A stretch of DNA of 64,000 bases from Diploptera punctata (lineage: Eukaryota; Arthropoda; Insecta; Blattodea; Blaberidae): NCBI GenBank assembly GCA_030220185.1, contig JASPKZ010007303.1:310001-374000 (forward strand), in the 5' to 3' direction. Below the pieces are notes generated by a model. That model was not told the DNA's origin and did no database searches. It saw nothing but the letters and a program-made list of their open reading frames with translations. Each line of letters opens with the position of its first letter. Position 1 is the stretch's first letter. Both the position numbers and the translations under genes were made by a program. Below are positions 30,644-41,658 of this stretch, one piece after another.

Positions 30644-30745
30644 TAGTTAACGGATTATATGCATTTGCATCTTGCATATGCATTTGCATATTTAGATCTT
30701 TTTCACCTGTTATTGCATATTTTAAGTACAAACTAGTGATAACGT

Positions 30746-31315
30746 ATATTTACAACATTTTAAAAATCTGCGTTTTTACAATGAATATTTCGAGGCCCTC
30801 AAAAGTGTAGTAAACGATTTCGATAGTGCAGAGGCTTTGGCAGTTCGTCAGTGCAAGGAAGCATTTAACGATTCTAGTATTAAAAAACATAGCTGTGATT
30901 AGCACTCATTTTTCCCATACACTTGCAACTATTAAAAAGCTTGAAACTCAAGGTTTGGCGTTGAATGAATCCATTCAGTTCATGGATAAAATCCGACAAG
31001 TGAACTCCTTATTGCTGAAGTATTACCGAACAAACTTATAGAAACGTTTGAAAACGTTTTGATCGATAACCCAGGCTTTGAACCTTTGTGTTAAATTAAT
31101 AGTTTTATAAATGGGACGGGCGAGCTTTTGCCAGAAATAATAAGTGCCAAAATGGCACCCTAATTCAAATACTGCCCAATTACTTCAGTTGGCGTAGAAT
31201 GGTTATTTTCTGTTTATAAACACATTTTGAGCGATCGAAGACAACCTTACTACTAACATTTGGAACAGTACCTGATCGTTTCTGTTTACAACAGTAGCAA
31301 AATGTAGAATATTTT
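30746..31315 (+). pseudogene. hAT-like transposase C-terminal remnant
   Basis: Pieces in different frames: YFEALKSVVNDFDSAEALAV, THFSHTLATIKKLETQGLAL, NESIQFMDKIRQVNSLL, then KYCPITSVGVEWLFSVYKHI and LSDRRQP...LEQYLIV. The P-ITS-D-VE-R-FS-YK...L-DRR pattern is the dimerisation end of hAT-family transposases (family knowledge). At least three frameshifts or stops. Confidence 0.65.
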
Positions 31316-31339
31316 AATTTGTGAACAATACTTTTGATT

Positions 31340-32892
31340 GACTATTTAACTCATGCCCCAAATGGGAGTCAATGACCAATCACGTTTCAATGATTTCTGT
31401 TTTACAACCAATCAGAGTCGTGTTTCACGAAATATTTATCAGTGTTAAATTTACCATATTAGAGAAAGCTCCTCCTTTTTAATATTCTGAACAGGTCTGA
31501 CATTATTTTGCAGTGACTGAGCCTGTAAAGAAATACGGCTACCAGATTGTATATATAGTGCATAGATGTCAACACATAGCGCTTGCAGGAGTTAATATAA
31601 AAACATTTGTAGCAATGTATTATACCACCAAAAAAAGATACCACTGTTTGCACTTTCTTAAATATATTTTTCCCAGGTAACAATCCAGAAAAATATAATT
31701 GTCATATTTACATCATACGACATCAGAAATGAATTAATATACAATTTGATGTGTTTCATTTTTTCTCCACTAGAGAGCATTCTTACAATATTGCGTTCCT
31801 TTGGCAATAAATAGTATGATCTGGTTGCAGTGATAAAAAAAAAGAAGCAGATGAAGCGTACCTATCGTTTCTCATTTGTTTTCAAACATCGCCGTTTACA
31901 TTAAATATATAAATATTTTAAAATAACTATAGTTAAATAATTATTTGTGAGTAAACAGCTTAATTTTATTCGTTAAATAGTCCTAACTATCTCCACTCTT
32001 ATTTAATATATATATTAACAGAATAGTACAAGAATGGAAACAAACAGTAAACAGTGGAATTTCAATAACTAGGAATAAAATAATTCAAACAATATTATAT
32101 GCTGATGATCAAATAATATTATCAGATTCCGAAGATAGCTTACAAATAGCAGCATATCAATTATTCAAATTGCCAGCAAATATAATATGAAAATTTCCAC
32201 ATCAAAATCCAAAACAATGGCAATGTGTGGAAAAAACATACAAAGGGTGAAAATTGAGATTGATGGAAAAATTATAGAACAAGTGTCAGATTTCTCTTAC
32301 TTAGGAAGTGTATTTGCAGAGTATAAGAGTGACATTGATTCAAAATTACAAAAATATAATAAAATGAATGGGGTAATCGAAGACATTTTGGTAAACAGAT
32401 GAGGACAGAGACAAACTAAGATTACATAACGTCACATCAAATGCTGCTCTAAAATACGGAAGTGAAATTTGGATTTTAAATAAAAGAAACTCTCATAAAC
32501 TTCAAGTAAGCCAAATGCGCTTCTTACGATCATTGTTAGGAGTTAATAGACTGGATCACCAAAGGAACACTACTATCAGAGGAAAACTTGGAGTAGCAAG
32601 TTTAAATGAAGATATCCAAAGATACCAACAAGAATGGAAAAATCATCTGAGAAGAATGGCAAGAAATAGACTTCCAAAATTGGCATTCCAATATACCCCA
32701 ACTGGACATAGGGACCAAGGAAGACCAAAACATCGGTGGAAAGATCAAGACCATCTTCGCTAGGTTTACCGTACAGGCCACATGGCCTAAAATGAATTTG
32801 TTCATGATGATGATGAAATAGTCCTAACAAATGCCACTCTTGATTTTCAAATTCTCTAGATAAATTGGAAATCACTCGTGGCATTACTTATG
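31340..32892 (+). mobile_element. Element G copy 3, split by LINE-H
   Basis: Collinear with copies 2 and 4 up to CGTTAAATAGTCCTAAC at 31987; then LINE-H; the 3' hairpin resumes at 32816. The hairpin is the short form (no extra palindrome). Between GCATAGATGTCAACACAT and AAACATTTG it keeps a segment missing from copy 2. Confidence 0.85.
31988..32815 (+). mobile_element. LINE-H insertion, 828 bp
   Basis: Flanked by AAATAGTCCTAAC at 31975-31987 and 32816-32828 (13 bp, exact). Reads LFNIYINRIVQEWKQTVNSG, ILYADDQIILSDSEDSLQIA (catalytic YADD), MKISTSKSKTMAMCGKNIQR, EQVSDFSYLGSVFAEY, ALKYGSEIWILNKRNSHKLQ, MRFLRSLLGVNRLDHQRNTT, HLRRMARNRLPKLAFQYTPT, GHRDQGRPKHRWKDQ. Two or three frameshifts. Ends CATGGCCTAAAATGAATTTG and a GAT run. 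Confidence 0.9.
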
Positions 32893-33262
32893 ATAATTTA
32901 TCGTTTATCAATGATAAATGTTACTATTAATAAATAGATAATAAAAATACTGATTATTATGTTAATTTAGAAATAAAATATCTAATAAAGTAATGATTAT
33001 GTTTTTTAATATTTGATATTGCATGTATATTTGATATATTTTTCTAGCATATTTTAAGCATTTTTCATGCATATTTGCATGCATACTTCGAGCTTGTTAT
33101 GTTGCATGTAATCCGATCTCTAGTGATTATACTAGATGTTAACGATGATATTGCACCTGCATTTAGTTTATTTTCATCTTTGTTATATTGAATAATGTTC
33201 CTATTAAACTCAACTTAAAATTTAATAGACAATAATACAATTATTTTTTTCTTATTCAATGC
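32893..33262. other. AT-rich, hAT-end-like phrase
   Basis: GCATATTTTAAGCATTTTTC, ATGCATATTTGCATGCATAC and AATCCGATCTCTAG near 33045-33125 recall AT-rich hAT termini, and TTTGCATATGCATTTGC-type text also precedes the hAT remnant at 30655-30690. Weak. Confidence 0.3.
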
Positions 33263-33612
33263 CTCAGATTGTCATTTTGACATTTCTGGTGTTCTCTCCT
33301 GGCATTGGCTTAATTGTAATCCACTTTTGTGGTTGGGGCGCCTGATGATATGATGGGTGATGATGATGATGATAGTGGTGCGCCAGGAGAGTACTTAATC
33401 CTAAACTTAATCTAAGGCGAATATGAAAGATATTGACTAAGATGGTCATATGATGTTCGGGAACCGTTGGGCCTTAGAGTATCTGACATTTGTCTTACAT
33501 GTGAAGAAAAACCCTGATAAAAACCTCACCCAGGTAACTTTTCCCGACGAGGGATCGAAACCGAGTCCGCTTCGTGACAAGGCAGCACGCTACCTCGCGA
33601 CTACAGCAGTAG
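33263..33612 (-). mobile_element. SINE-B copy 2, full length
   Basis: Minus strand: degenerate head (GTAGTCGCGAGGTAGCGTGC, CCTTGTCACGAAGCGGACTC), GGTGAGGTTTTTATCAGGG, GTAAGACAAATGTCAGATAC, GGCCCAACGGTTCCCGAACA, then the B-type tail AAGTTTAGGATTAAGTACTC, TCCTGGCGCACCACTATC, GGCGCCCCAACCACAAAAGT and GCCAGGAGAGAACACCAGAA. Confidence 0.85.
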
Positions 33613-34213
33613 ACTTGGTGATAAATTTAAACTTGATATATTTTTCCGAAAATATAGATCTGATAACATTTAGCTAAAAATACGTGTTAGTATATTTAGA
33701 AAAAACTGTCTGGCCAAATTTACTTCTGTTCTGAGAAAACATAACAAATGATTAGCGACTCGTTTGAACACTGTAATAAACATACAAAAATGTACCAACA
33801 CATTTTTGTCAATATTGTTCAGTTAAACTCAATTGACAAATGCTTATGCAATTGACTTGTATGTGTTCTTGATTTGAGTGTTTGATGTCCATCCGCTATC
33901 TGATATCATATATGTTTAATACTCTATATTACGAGAGAAACATCGCTAACCGCGAGGCATCTGTTATTGGAGAAGTGACAAGATGATTTGTTCGATTCAA
34001 GTTTTCACCATTACGATATCATAAAGCACAGCGGCAACCTTTCATTTCCAACAAACTGCGTTTTGAATTATAGGAATCGATAGGGGTGCACAAAATGGTA
34101 GCGTAGATACCACACAAATGGAGTTGGTCTATTCTACAGTCAAGTTTTTTTTTTTTTACTTGTTTCAATTCGTACTTTATTCAAATATTATAAAATATAC
34201 CGGTACCTAAAAA
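33613..34213. other. Unassigned
   Basis: No motif-bearing ORF or recognised repeat. Confidence 0.4.
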
Positions 34214-34412
34214 ATAAACTCCATTGCGCAACAGGTCTATAAGGATGTAGGTATACCAGTTGGTCCTTATATGAATCACAACGGTGGACGATCATCCGGC
34301 CAGTATACGGATGACATTTGGTCGGCAATATCAACCATATAACTAGTTTTATCAAGCTACTCAATTCCTCACGATGTAGAGTGGACACGGATCCCATGCA
34401 CTGGCCGAAATT
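34214..34412 (-). mobile_element. SINE-J copy 3, headless and diverged
   Basis: Plus: CTCCATTGCGCAACAGGTCT ... GGACGATCATCCGGCCAGTA ... CCTCACGATGTAGAGTGG, CGGATCCCATGCACTGGCCG AAATT follows the SINE-J body backwards; it stops at the position where the tRNA head should start, joined to an AAT/ATT run. Confidence 0.75.
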
Positions 34413-34440
34413 AATAATAATAATAATAATTATTATTATT

Positions 34441-34594
34441 ATTCATCATCATCATCATCATCATCATCACTCCAAGGATTAGGCAATTGCCCGTTCCGAC
34501 TTCATATTGCATCAGCCCAACGTCTTCTAGGTCTTCCAACATCACGCCTTCCTCTTGCTTGATAATTATTATTATTATTATTATTATTATTATG
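34441..34594 (-). mobile_element. Short LINE 3' end (LINE-N-like) between ATT runs
   Basis: CATCATCAT run, CCAAGGATTAGGCAATTGCC, CGTTCCGACTTCATATTGCA TCAGCCCAACGTCTTCTAGG (minus: GRPRRRWADA-type text, then LIPGV and a GAT tail). The same 3' end is seen at 63370-63451. Flanked by ATT microsatellites. Confidence 0.7.
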
Positions 34595-34708
34595 GGGTAA
34601 CGTAACCCCGTCTTCCAGGCGCCCCAAACTCAGAAGTGGGTACAAGTACGCCATGCCAGGAGAGAACACCAGGAATGTCGAAAGACAACCTGGGGCATTT
34701 GCAAAAAA
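34595..34708 (+). mobile_element. SINE-B tail fragment
   Basis: GGGGTAACGTAACCCCGTCT TCCAGGCGCCCC, CAGAAGTGGGTACAAGTACG and CCAGGAGAGAACACCAGGAA match only the SINE-B 3' tail. Confidence 0.75.
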
Positions 34709-34710
34709 AA

Positions 34711-35552
34711 TTATTAACTAACTAACTCACTGGAACTGTCGAACCCGTAGGTGCATGGCCGCGCGGACATAAGCTCTCCATATATCCCTATCCTGAGCCA
34801 ATGTTTTCCAATTATCCCTGTATAATCTACTTCCCTCAAATCATAGTTAATGTTATTCTCCCACCTCATTCTTGGTCTACCAACTGGGCGTTTTCCCTCT
34901 GGTTTTCCTACAAGAAGCTTCCATGCACGTTTTTCATTCCCCGTTCGTGCCACATGTCCTGCCCATTGCAGTCTAAGAGACTTAGCTTTAGAATTATGTA
35001 TGATATCCTATCACTAACAAACTTAATATCTCGGATAGCGGATAGGATCCTCCTTCTGACTAAAAAACCCGTTCCAAATGCAGGTCTTTCTGCACCCCCG
35101 TAGTATAATTCAAAGCTTCCTGATTCCTGACTACCTTCTCCTGGCCACCTAATTTCCTGTAAAGCGACTATATCCAAGGGCGATTTATCTAATTCCCGCG
35201 TTAATATCTCAAGAGCCCCGCTATTGTATAATGTCCTAACGTTCCATGTTCCTAGGAACATGTCCCTGTGTTTGAGCCTTTGGCATGGGTCCCCTAAAGT
35301 AGTCCCCGCCCGGAGAACCGAATGGGGGACTATTTGACCTCCGGAAAATTTTACCCCAGTTGAACCCATGTCCGCATTTCTTGACGGTTGTATTTTTACG
35401 GTGAAAGATCGTCACCTATCGTCTGGCTTAATACCTTCGACCAGTCCGGCATGGGTAACCCATCGGCAGCAATGCTACCGCCGGCATAGCTCTCGGGATC
35501 ATTTACGCACGCAAGCCACTCCACCACGACAAGGTAAAGATACCATGGAGGA
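34711..35552 (-). mobile_element. LINE-D copy 9: 5' end and endonuclease fused to C-terminus
   Basis: 5' end CCTCCATGGTATCTTTACC at 35534-35552 is shared with copy 13 (56288-56306). The minus strand carries the 5' region and endonuclease down to about 34990, then jumps to the LRWAG...GRPRMRWE C-terminus and the normal 3' end (34711-34745). The whole reverse transcriptase palm is deleted. The break lies at AGTCTAAGAGACT (34970-34982). Confidence 0.9.
34990..35369 (-). pseudogene. LINE-D AP-type endonuclease, N-terminal part
   Basis: LKHRDMFLGTWNVRTLYNSG, ALEILTRELDKSPLDIVALQ, EIRWPGEGSQESGSFELYYG, GFLVRRRILSAIRDIKF, RISYIILK. The TWNVRTL and VALQEIRW blocks are the metal-binding N-terminal motifs of apurinic-type endonucleases in non-LTR elements. 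The His-containing C-terminal motifs (SDH) are lost in the deletion, so it is not a complete nuclease. This is the only endonuclease found in the window. Confidence 0.85.
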
Positions 35553-35669
35553 AAAAAAAAAAAAAAGATCATAATTATATTGAAATAAAAATATCGTACA
35601 ACATAACATTTCCTTGACAAATATAATTCAAGTGTTAAATTACGAAATTTATTTTCATCTATGAATAGG

Positions 35670-35860
35670 CGTTACTTTTAAACATATAACTGAGTTTTCT
35701 CAAGCGGTAGAGTTTGAGACTCTTTTTGGAAGATCCTGGTTCAAATCCGACGCCGATCATCTTGACTGAGCTTTTTCTCGTATTTACTCCGTCGTCAATA
35801 CAAATGCCGGGTTGGAAATTCATTATCTGAATCCATCATTGATTAAATAAGTAAATAGAC
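35670..35860 (+). mobile_element. Possible tRNA-headed SINE of another family
   Basis: TTTTCTCAAGCGGTAGAGTT (A-box-like) and CCTGGTTCAAATCCGACGCC (B box GGTTCAAATCC) 40 bp apart, followed by CAATACAAATGCCGGGTTGG AAATTCATTATCTGAATCC. Single copy in the window, so the borders are guesses. Confidence 0.45.
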
Positions 35861-35927
35861 GCGATATGATCTTAGATGTAAAGCGTTTATAAATAAGAAT
35901 GACTTTTTTAAAATGTTTAAAGTACAA

Positions 35928-36562
35928 AAATGAGGGAAATTTTGAAGAAGTGGCTGAATTCAAATACCTAGGAACAATAATTACAAATAGAAATGAGATT
36001 CACTAATAAATTAAACATAGGCTTAATTCTGGAAATGCATACTATTACGTATTACAGGGACTCTTGTCGTCCCAACTCCTTTCAAAAAACGTTAAACTGA
36101 AAATATATAAAAAAAAATTGTACCAGTTATATTATATGGATGCGAAACATGGACTCTTTAATAGAGGAAAGAAGATTACGAGTATTTGAGAATAAAGTTC
36201 TCAGGAATTTTTTTGGGTCAAAAAGAGATGAACAGGTGAATGGAGAAGACTTACATAATAGGAGCTATATGGTCTCTATAGGAAGCCATATACGAGTATA
36301 ATAAGAACGGTTAATTCTCGTAGACTGCAATGAGCAGGACATGCGGCACGTATGGGGGATGAAAGAGGTGTATGGAAGCTTCTTGTAGGAAAACCAGAGG
36401 GAAAACGCCCAGTTGGTAGACCAAGAATGAGGTGGGAGAATAGCATTATCCATGATATGAGGGAACTAGATTATAAGGGAATGATTGGAAGACATAAGCT
36501 CAGGATAAGGATATATGGAGAGGTTATGTCCGCGCGGCCGAAAGAGCCAGTGAGTTAGTTAG
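35928..36562 (+). pseudogene. LINE-D copy 10, thumb to 3' end
   Basis: From ACAAAAATGAGGGAAATTTT (MTNEGNFEE equivalent) to GCCGAAAGAGCCAGTGAGTT AGTTAG. 36352-36558 reads MGDERGVWKLLVGKPEGKRP, VGRPRMRWENSIIHDMRELD. Several indels. Confidence 0.85.
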
Positions 36563-36875
36563 TAATAAATATACCTTTCTTAGTATTAAACATTTCTTCG
36601 AAGAATTGATAAGCCTAATCAAGAATTTGAAAGTAGTAATATTGTAATAAATACTGTAATAAAAGACTGTAGCCCACTTATTGAACTTTTCAGTTGCCTT
36701 TTATTCGCTTGTCAAACATTATTCACAAATTATTGATCACTTTATTGGACTAACTGAAGCTCTTGCAAAGTTGAATACTAAACTAATTTTTCAACATCCA
36801 AGCACATTCTTTATGTCTGTTTCTAAGTCAACTATTACATTTCGAGAACATTCTTAATACATCTTTTCTTCAAAT
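36563..36875. other. AT-rich spacer
   Basis: Nothing recognised. Confidence 0.4.
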
Positions 36876-37210
36876 ATTAAGCCACAATTCAGTTACACTG
36901 GTTTCGTATCTTCGTTCCATCTTATCCTTGGTCTGCCTCTTGATTTTCTCCCACTTGGTCGGTATTAAAAGGCAATTCTCATCCATCTATTTGATCCATT
37001 TTTTCCACGTGCTTTCCCCTTCGCTTTCTATGACATATATTATATCCTAATTTATATTTCTAATTATAAACTTACTCCAAGTTTAACAAATGCTTGTATC
37101 TAGCAAAATATCTCACAACCCTAATTTCTGAACCTTCATTTGTTTATATTCTGTTACTCATGTCCAAGTTTCAGTTCCAAAATCTAATTATTGACTTTGA
37201 GATCACTTCA
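36876..37210 (-). pseudogene. Very decayed LINE C-terminus
   Basis: Minus strand shows GRPRIRWNEDTKPV-like text near 36900-36960 and YGTET-like text near 37150-37180. Stops throughout. Family not assignable. Confidence 0.4.
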
Positions 37211-37600
37211 AATATAGTTTCAAAAATTTGTGTGAATTCAACTAACTACTTAAGTGCTTTAGTAAAATATTTTTTTCTTATAAATGTCAATCAATCTTCA
37301 TTAATAATCATAGTCAGTAATCACAATTCAATAATCAAAATCTATCCTATTTGGGTAAGTTTGTTAAATAAATAAAATTACATTTAATGATGTTTTATAT
37401 TTGAACTGTATTAGATTATTATATTTTATGTTCATTTATTTCTTTTTGTTCTTTTATTATTTGTCTGCAATGACAATCTTAAATTTAAGGAAGCCAATAA
37501 AATGTATTAGTAATATAATGCTCTTGTATCACTCAGTGAGACTTAGACGCAATTCAATTTAGGGAGAATTCAACTATACTAATTTAGTTACATTTGTTTT
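37211..37600. other. AT-rich spacer
   Basis: Nothing recognised. Confidence 0.4.
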
Positions 37601-37604
37601 CATA

Positions 37605-37908
37605 TACTGTAGATGTCATTGAGTGACCCCGAGTCAGCGTTCCGCCTCATAGTGACATCTAGGAAATCTAGGTATTACTAGGATTGTAACCTTCGGTAAA
37701 TTTTGCACAGAGGCATTTTTATTCGGGCCTATGCTTATTTTACGAGCCTGAATATCTTCAGACTCGGACACACGGCTTAAATTTCCTCCCGGAGGACTTG
37801 ACACTTGGATTTTTTCATCCTTAAAAATCCATCGACCACGGCCGGGCTTGAACCCGCGGCCCTCGGGACTAGAGGCAATGAGCATATCCACTAGACCACC
37901 GCGGCCGA
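37605..37908 (-). mobile_element. SINE-T copy 2, with complete A and B boxes
   Basis: Minus: GTCGGCCGCGGTGGTCTAGT GGATATGCTC (A box TGGTCTAGTGG), CTCTAGTCCCGAGGGCCGCG, GGTTCAAGCCCGGCCGTGGT (B box), then GATGGATTTTTAAGGATGAA, GAAATTTAAGCCGTGTGTCC, GTCTGAAGATATTCAGGCTC. The A box matches those of tRNA-Glu/Asp. Left border uncertain. Confidence 0.8.
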
Positions 37909-37917
37909 CAATAAAAT

Positions 37918-38095
37918 TTCATCATCATCAGCAGCAGCATTAAGGATTAGACCTTAAGGTCTGTTCCGATCTCATGCTAGAATTGGTCTATTTTTTATTG
38001 GGTCTTCCTACATTTATTCGTCCTAGTGGTTTGTAATGAAACATCTGTTTCGGAATTCTATTGTTATCAGTCCTATTGGTGTGGTCTATGAAGAA
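37918..38095 (-). pseudogene. LINE 3' fragment (LINE-O/N type)
   Basis: CATCATCATCAGCAGCAGCA, GATTAGACCTTAAGGTCTGT TCCGATCTCA, GGGTCTTCCTACATTTATTC GTCCTAGTGGTTTGTA: minus-strand RRINVGRPNK-type ending. Short and decayed. Confidence 0.6.
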
Positions 38096-38099
38096 ATAC

Positions 38100-38680
38100 T
38101 ATGTCCACAAAATTCCGCATTTGCGCATCGTGGTGTTGCTATTCGTAAATCCACGTATAAAAACACTTGCCACAATATTCAGTATTTCAAAAGTTGAAGA
38201 AATTGACACCCCTGTATATGAATATTAGAGAATGTGAATTATTACCCCCCTAAAATTAGGAAGACTAAACAGAACCTGACTAACACGTTAAAATAAGAGG
38301 GAGGGAAATAATGAATTTCCAATGGATGGAAATGAGAAGACCCCTTTCAGACGCTTTACGATCTATAATGAGGTAGATGTTTGATACCTCTTAAGGGGTT
38401 TTGGGAGGGATGCATGTACATGAGACGAGTCTGACGAGGGGGACCCCTGTAATTTGGTTGTTTGGCCGCAGATTGTTGAGACCAGACGAGGGGCGTGTGT
38501 GTTAACACAAGTACTGGGAATTATTCTAACTATGACATAGCTATGATTAGATTATAACTTACGAGTGTTTAAAATGATAACGCATTCAACATTTACTCAT
38601 ATCTACATCTTATTTTACATATAACTCGACACAAGTTATTAGAGACAATTATCTTACTTCTAGTAATTAAAATAATTCCA
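38100..38680. other. Unassigned
   Basis: Contains a G-rich patch (38390-38510) but no ORF or repeat I can name. Confidence 0.4.
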
Positions 38681-38682
38681 AA

Positions 38683-39437
38683 GACTATTTAACTCATGCG
38701 CCAAATGGGAGTCAATGACCAATCACGTTTCAAAGATTTCTGTTTTACAACCAATCAGAGTCGTGTTTCACGAAATATTTATCAGTGTTATATTTACCAT
38801 ATTAAAGAAAGCTCCTCCTTTTTAATATTCTGAACAGGTCTGACCATTATTTTGCAGTGACTGAGCCTATGAGAAATACGGCTACCAGATTGTATATATA
38901 CTGCATGAATGTCAACACATGCCGCATGCGGGAGTTAATATAAAAAAACATTTGTAGCAATTGATTATATCGCCAAGAAAAAGGAACCACTGTTTGCACT
39001 TTCTTAAATGTATTTTTTTTCCAGGTAACAATCCAGAAAAATATAATTGTCATATTTACATCATACGACATCAGAAATGAATTAATATACTGTTTGATGT
39101 GTTTCATTTTTTCTCCACTAGAGAGCGTTCTTACAATATTGCGTACCTTTGGCAATAAATAGTATGATCTGGTAGCAGTGATAAACAAGAGAAGCAGATG
39201 AAGCGTACCTATCGCTTCTCATTTGTTTTCAAACATCGCCGTTTACATTAAATATATAAATATTTTAAAATAACTATAGTTAAATAATGATTTGTGAGGA
39301 AACAGCTTAATTTTATTCGTTAAATAGTCCTAACAAATGCTACTCTTGATTTCCAAATTCTCTAGATAAATTCACTCCTTACTTCGTGAGTCGTGAATTT
39401 ATCGATCATTTGGAAATCACTCGTGGCATTACTTATG
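38683..39437 (+). mobile_element. Element G copy 4, expanded 3' palindrome
   Basis: Uninterrupted, about 755 bp, the longest copy. Same start and end as the other copies; carries the additional ATTCACTCCTTACTTCGTGA GTCGTGAATTTATCGA palindrome within the 3' hairpin, like copy 2. The body includes CCGCATGCGGGAGTTAATAT, missing in copy 2. Confidence 0.85.
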
Positions 39438-39582
39438 ATAATCTACCTCCATTCTTTTCTTCGGTAGTTCCTTTCATTTATATGCTTATGATCTTAAGAA
39501 ATCATAACGTGTGGCGTTTGTGATTAATTATGTTTTATCGATAATGATGTGATTAAGTTATTTAATAATAATAATAATAATA

Positions 39583-39910
39583 CATCCATAGTAATTCTGC
39601 CCGAGGGCAAGTCTTTCACTGCAATCATAGCATTTCCATGCTATGCTTGCAGCTTTACTAAGGAATTGTAGGTGTGGTAGCTTCCCGTTGCTTTGCACAT
39701 CGGTGAAGGATGATGATGACAGTGATAAGGATGATGGCCAAATGATTTGATTTCGGGGACCGTTTGGGCCTTAAATTTTTCCTGACATTTGTCTTACAGG
39801 TGAGGAAAAACCCCGATAAAAACCTCACCCAGAAAAACTGCCCCGACCGGGGATCGAACCCGGGCCCGCTGCGTGACAAGGCAGCACGCTACCTCGAGAC
39901 CACAGCGGTG
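39583..39910 (-). mobile_element. SINE-A, full length, between AAT runs
   Basis: Minus: CACCGCTGTGGTCTCGAGGT, CCTTGTCACGCAGCGGGCCC, GGGTTCGATCCCCGGTCGGG, full body, tail CTTGCCCTCGGGCAGAATTA CTATGGATG. AAT repeats on both sides may be the target duplication plus microsatellite. Confidence 0.9.
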
Positions 39911-39994
39911 AAATAATAATAATAATAATAATAATAACAATAACAATAATAATAATAATAATAATTTTATATAGGAATATTCCACGATACAATG

Positions 39995-40285
39995 TTTTTC
40001 CTTCAACCCAAAGTGATTTGTCGCCAGAGGTTCCTGTATAAAGCATCTTCTTCCCTCAAACCTCTAAGCATCCATACTTCTCTTCACTCCATCCATCCAT
40101 CGTTCTCTAGGCCTGCCTCTTCCACTTCTTCCATTACCTTTCCAATTAAGGATCTTCTTTGGTATTCTCTCTTCTTCCATTCTTATGAGGTGTCCATCCA
40201 TTTCAAACGTTTTTCTTCTATTTTTCCTAATATGTTTTTTTCCAACTTGCATAAGTTCCCTTATTGTGCTGTTTCTGATATCTAA
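39995..40285 (-). pseudogene. LINE-W-type C-terminus
   Basis: Minus: TFEMDGHLIRMEEERIPKKI, LNWKGNGRSGRGRPRERW, MDGVKRSMDA, then frameshifted 3' text (AAGAAGATGCTTTATACAGG). Same ending style as 58371-58607 (KGRPKEQWIQGVHRSM). Confidence 0.7.
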
Positions 40286-40290
40286 TAGTA

Positions 40291-40361
<71 letters not shown>
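40286..40361. repeat. (AAT)n microsatellite
   Basis: Uninterrupted AAT repeat, about 75 bp, at a LINE 3' border. Confidence 0.95.
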
Positions 40362-40362
<1 letters not shown>

Positions 40363-40365
40363 TTT

Positions 40366-40798
40366 TTTCTTCACTTCACGGGCTAGGCAAATTGCCTATT
40401 CCGCTTCACAGTTGTTATGTCCATCTTTTCACTGGCCTACCTACATTCCTTGAACCTCTTGGTTTGTAGTTAAATACTGCTTTTGGTAATGTTGTTGCAT
40501 TCATTCTTTCTACATGTCTAAACTATTTATCTCTGTATTCTTTGATTCTATCATTCAATGGATATATATTTAACTCTGTTCATATATGTTCATTCTTTAT
40601 CCGATCCAATCTTGTGCAGCCTTTTGATCTTCTAAGGAAGTTAATTTCTACGCTTTGTATTCTACTTTGTAATTTTTTGGTCATTACCCAAGTTTACTCC
40701 TTTAAAGTAATGTAGGAACTGTCAATGTTTTATAAAGCTTCAATCTAGTATCTCTTCTTATTTTGTTCTTTAAAGTTTTATGTAGTTCCGCATATAAT
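40366..40798 (-). pseudogene. LINE-N/O-type thumb and C-terminus
   Basis: Plus text GGGCTAGGCAAATTGCCTAT TCCGCTTCAC and CCTTTTGATCTTCTAAGGAA GTTAATTTC follows the minus-strand order of LINE-N (FLRRSKGCTRLDRIKNEH-type). Numerous frameshifts. Confidence 0.65.

Positions 40799-40801
<3 letters not shown>

Positions 40802-40860
<59 letters not shown>
40802..40860. repeat. (AAT)n microsatellite
   Basis: About 58 bp of AAT repeat between two LINE fragments. Confidence 0.95.
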
Positions 40861-40861
<1 letters not shown>

Positions 40862-40957
40862 GCTTTATTTAATCTGGCAGAGTTTAGGCCTTAAGGCCTT
40901 GTCTGCAACACAATCAGGTTAAAAAAATACAGAAGTTACGCTTACATCTAAATTACT
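40861..40957 (-). mobile_element. LINE-C/E-type 3' terminal fragment
   Basis: AGCTTTATTTAATCTGGCAG AGTTTAGGCCTTAAGGCCTT GTCTGCAACAC matches the 3' end style of LINE-C (gene end then GGCCATATGGTC...TCCACCAGGCTAAATAAAT). Only the final 100 bp. Confidence 0.6.
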
Positions 40958-41658
40958 AACTAACTAACTGACACTATCGAACTGTAAGTTCAGGGCCGCG
41001 CGGATATAAGCTCTTCATATATCACTATCCTGAGCTAATATTTTCAAATCATCCTCTGTATAATTTACTTCCCTCAAATAATGATTAATGTTTTTCTGCC
41101 ACCTCATTCTTGCCTACCTACTGGGCTGTTTCCCTCTGGATTTTTTACAAGAAGATTACATGCACTACTTTCATTCCCTATTCGTGCTACATGCCCTGCC
41201 CATCACAATCTCCGAGATTTAACTATTCTTATTATATATTATTTCCTATAAAGATCATGTAGCTCACTGTTCTGCAGTCCTCTCCATTCACCTGCCTGTT
41301 TATCTCTCTTGGGTGCAAAATTTTTCCTGAGAACTTTTTTCTCAAATACTCGTAATCTTCTCCACTCCCTTAAGTAAGAGTCCATGTTTCGCATCCGTAT
41401 ATAACTGGGGGAATAACAGTTTTATATATTATTTTCAGTTTAACGTTCTTTGAGAGGAGTTGGGACAAAGAGTCCCTGTAATGCGTAACAGCACGCATTT
41501 CTAGAATTGAACCTATATTCAATGTCTTTGTGCATCTCATTCCTATTCCTAATTATTGTTGCTAGGTATTAGAATTCAGTCACTTTTTCAAAATTTCTCT
41601 CATTGTCATTAACTATCCATTTTCATCGTAGCCTATAATGTATATCTATGTGTGAACA

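Noticed and set aside
31340..32892. Element G as a simple satellite
   Set aside because: Copies are dispersed, have fixed ends and interrupt a LINE, so it is a mobile element and not a tandem satellite.
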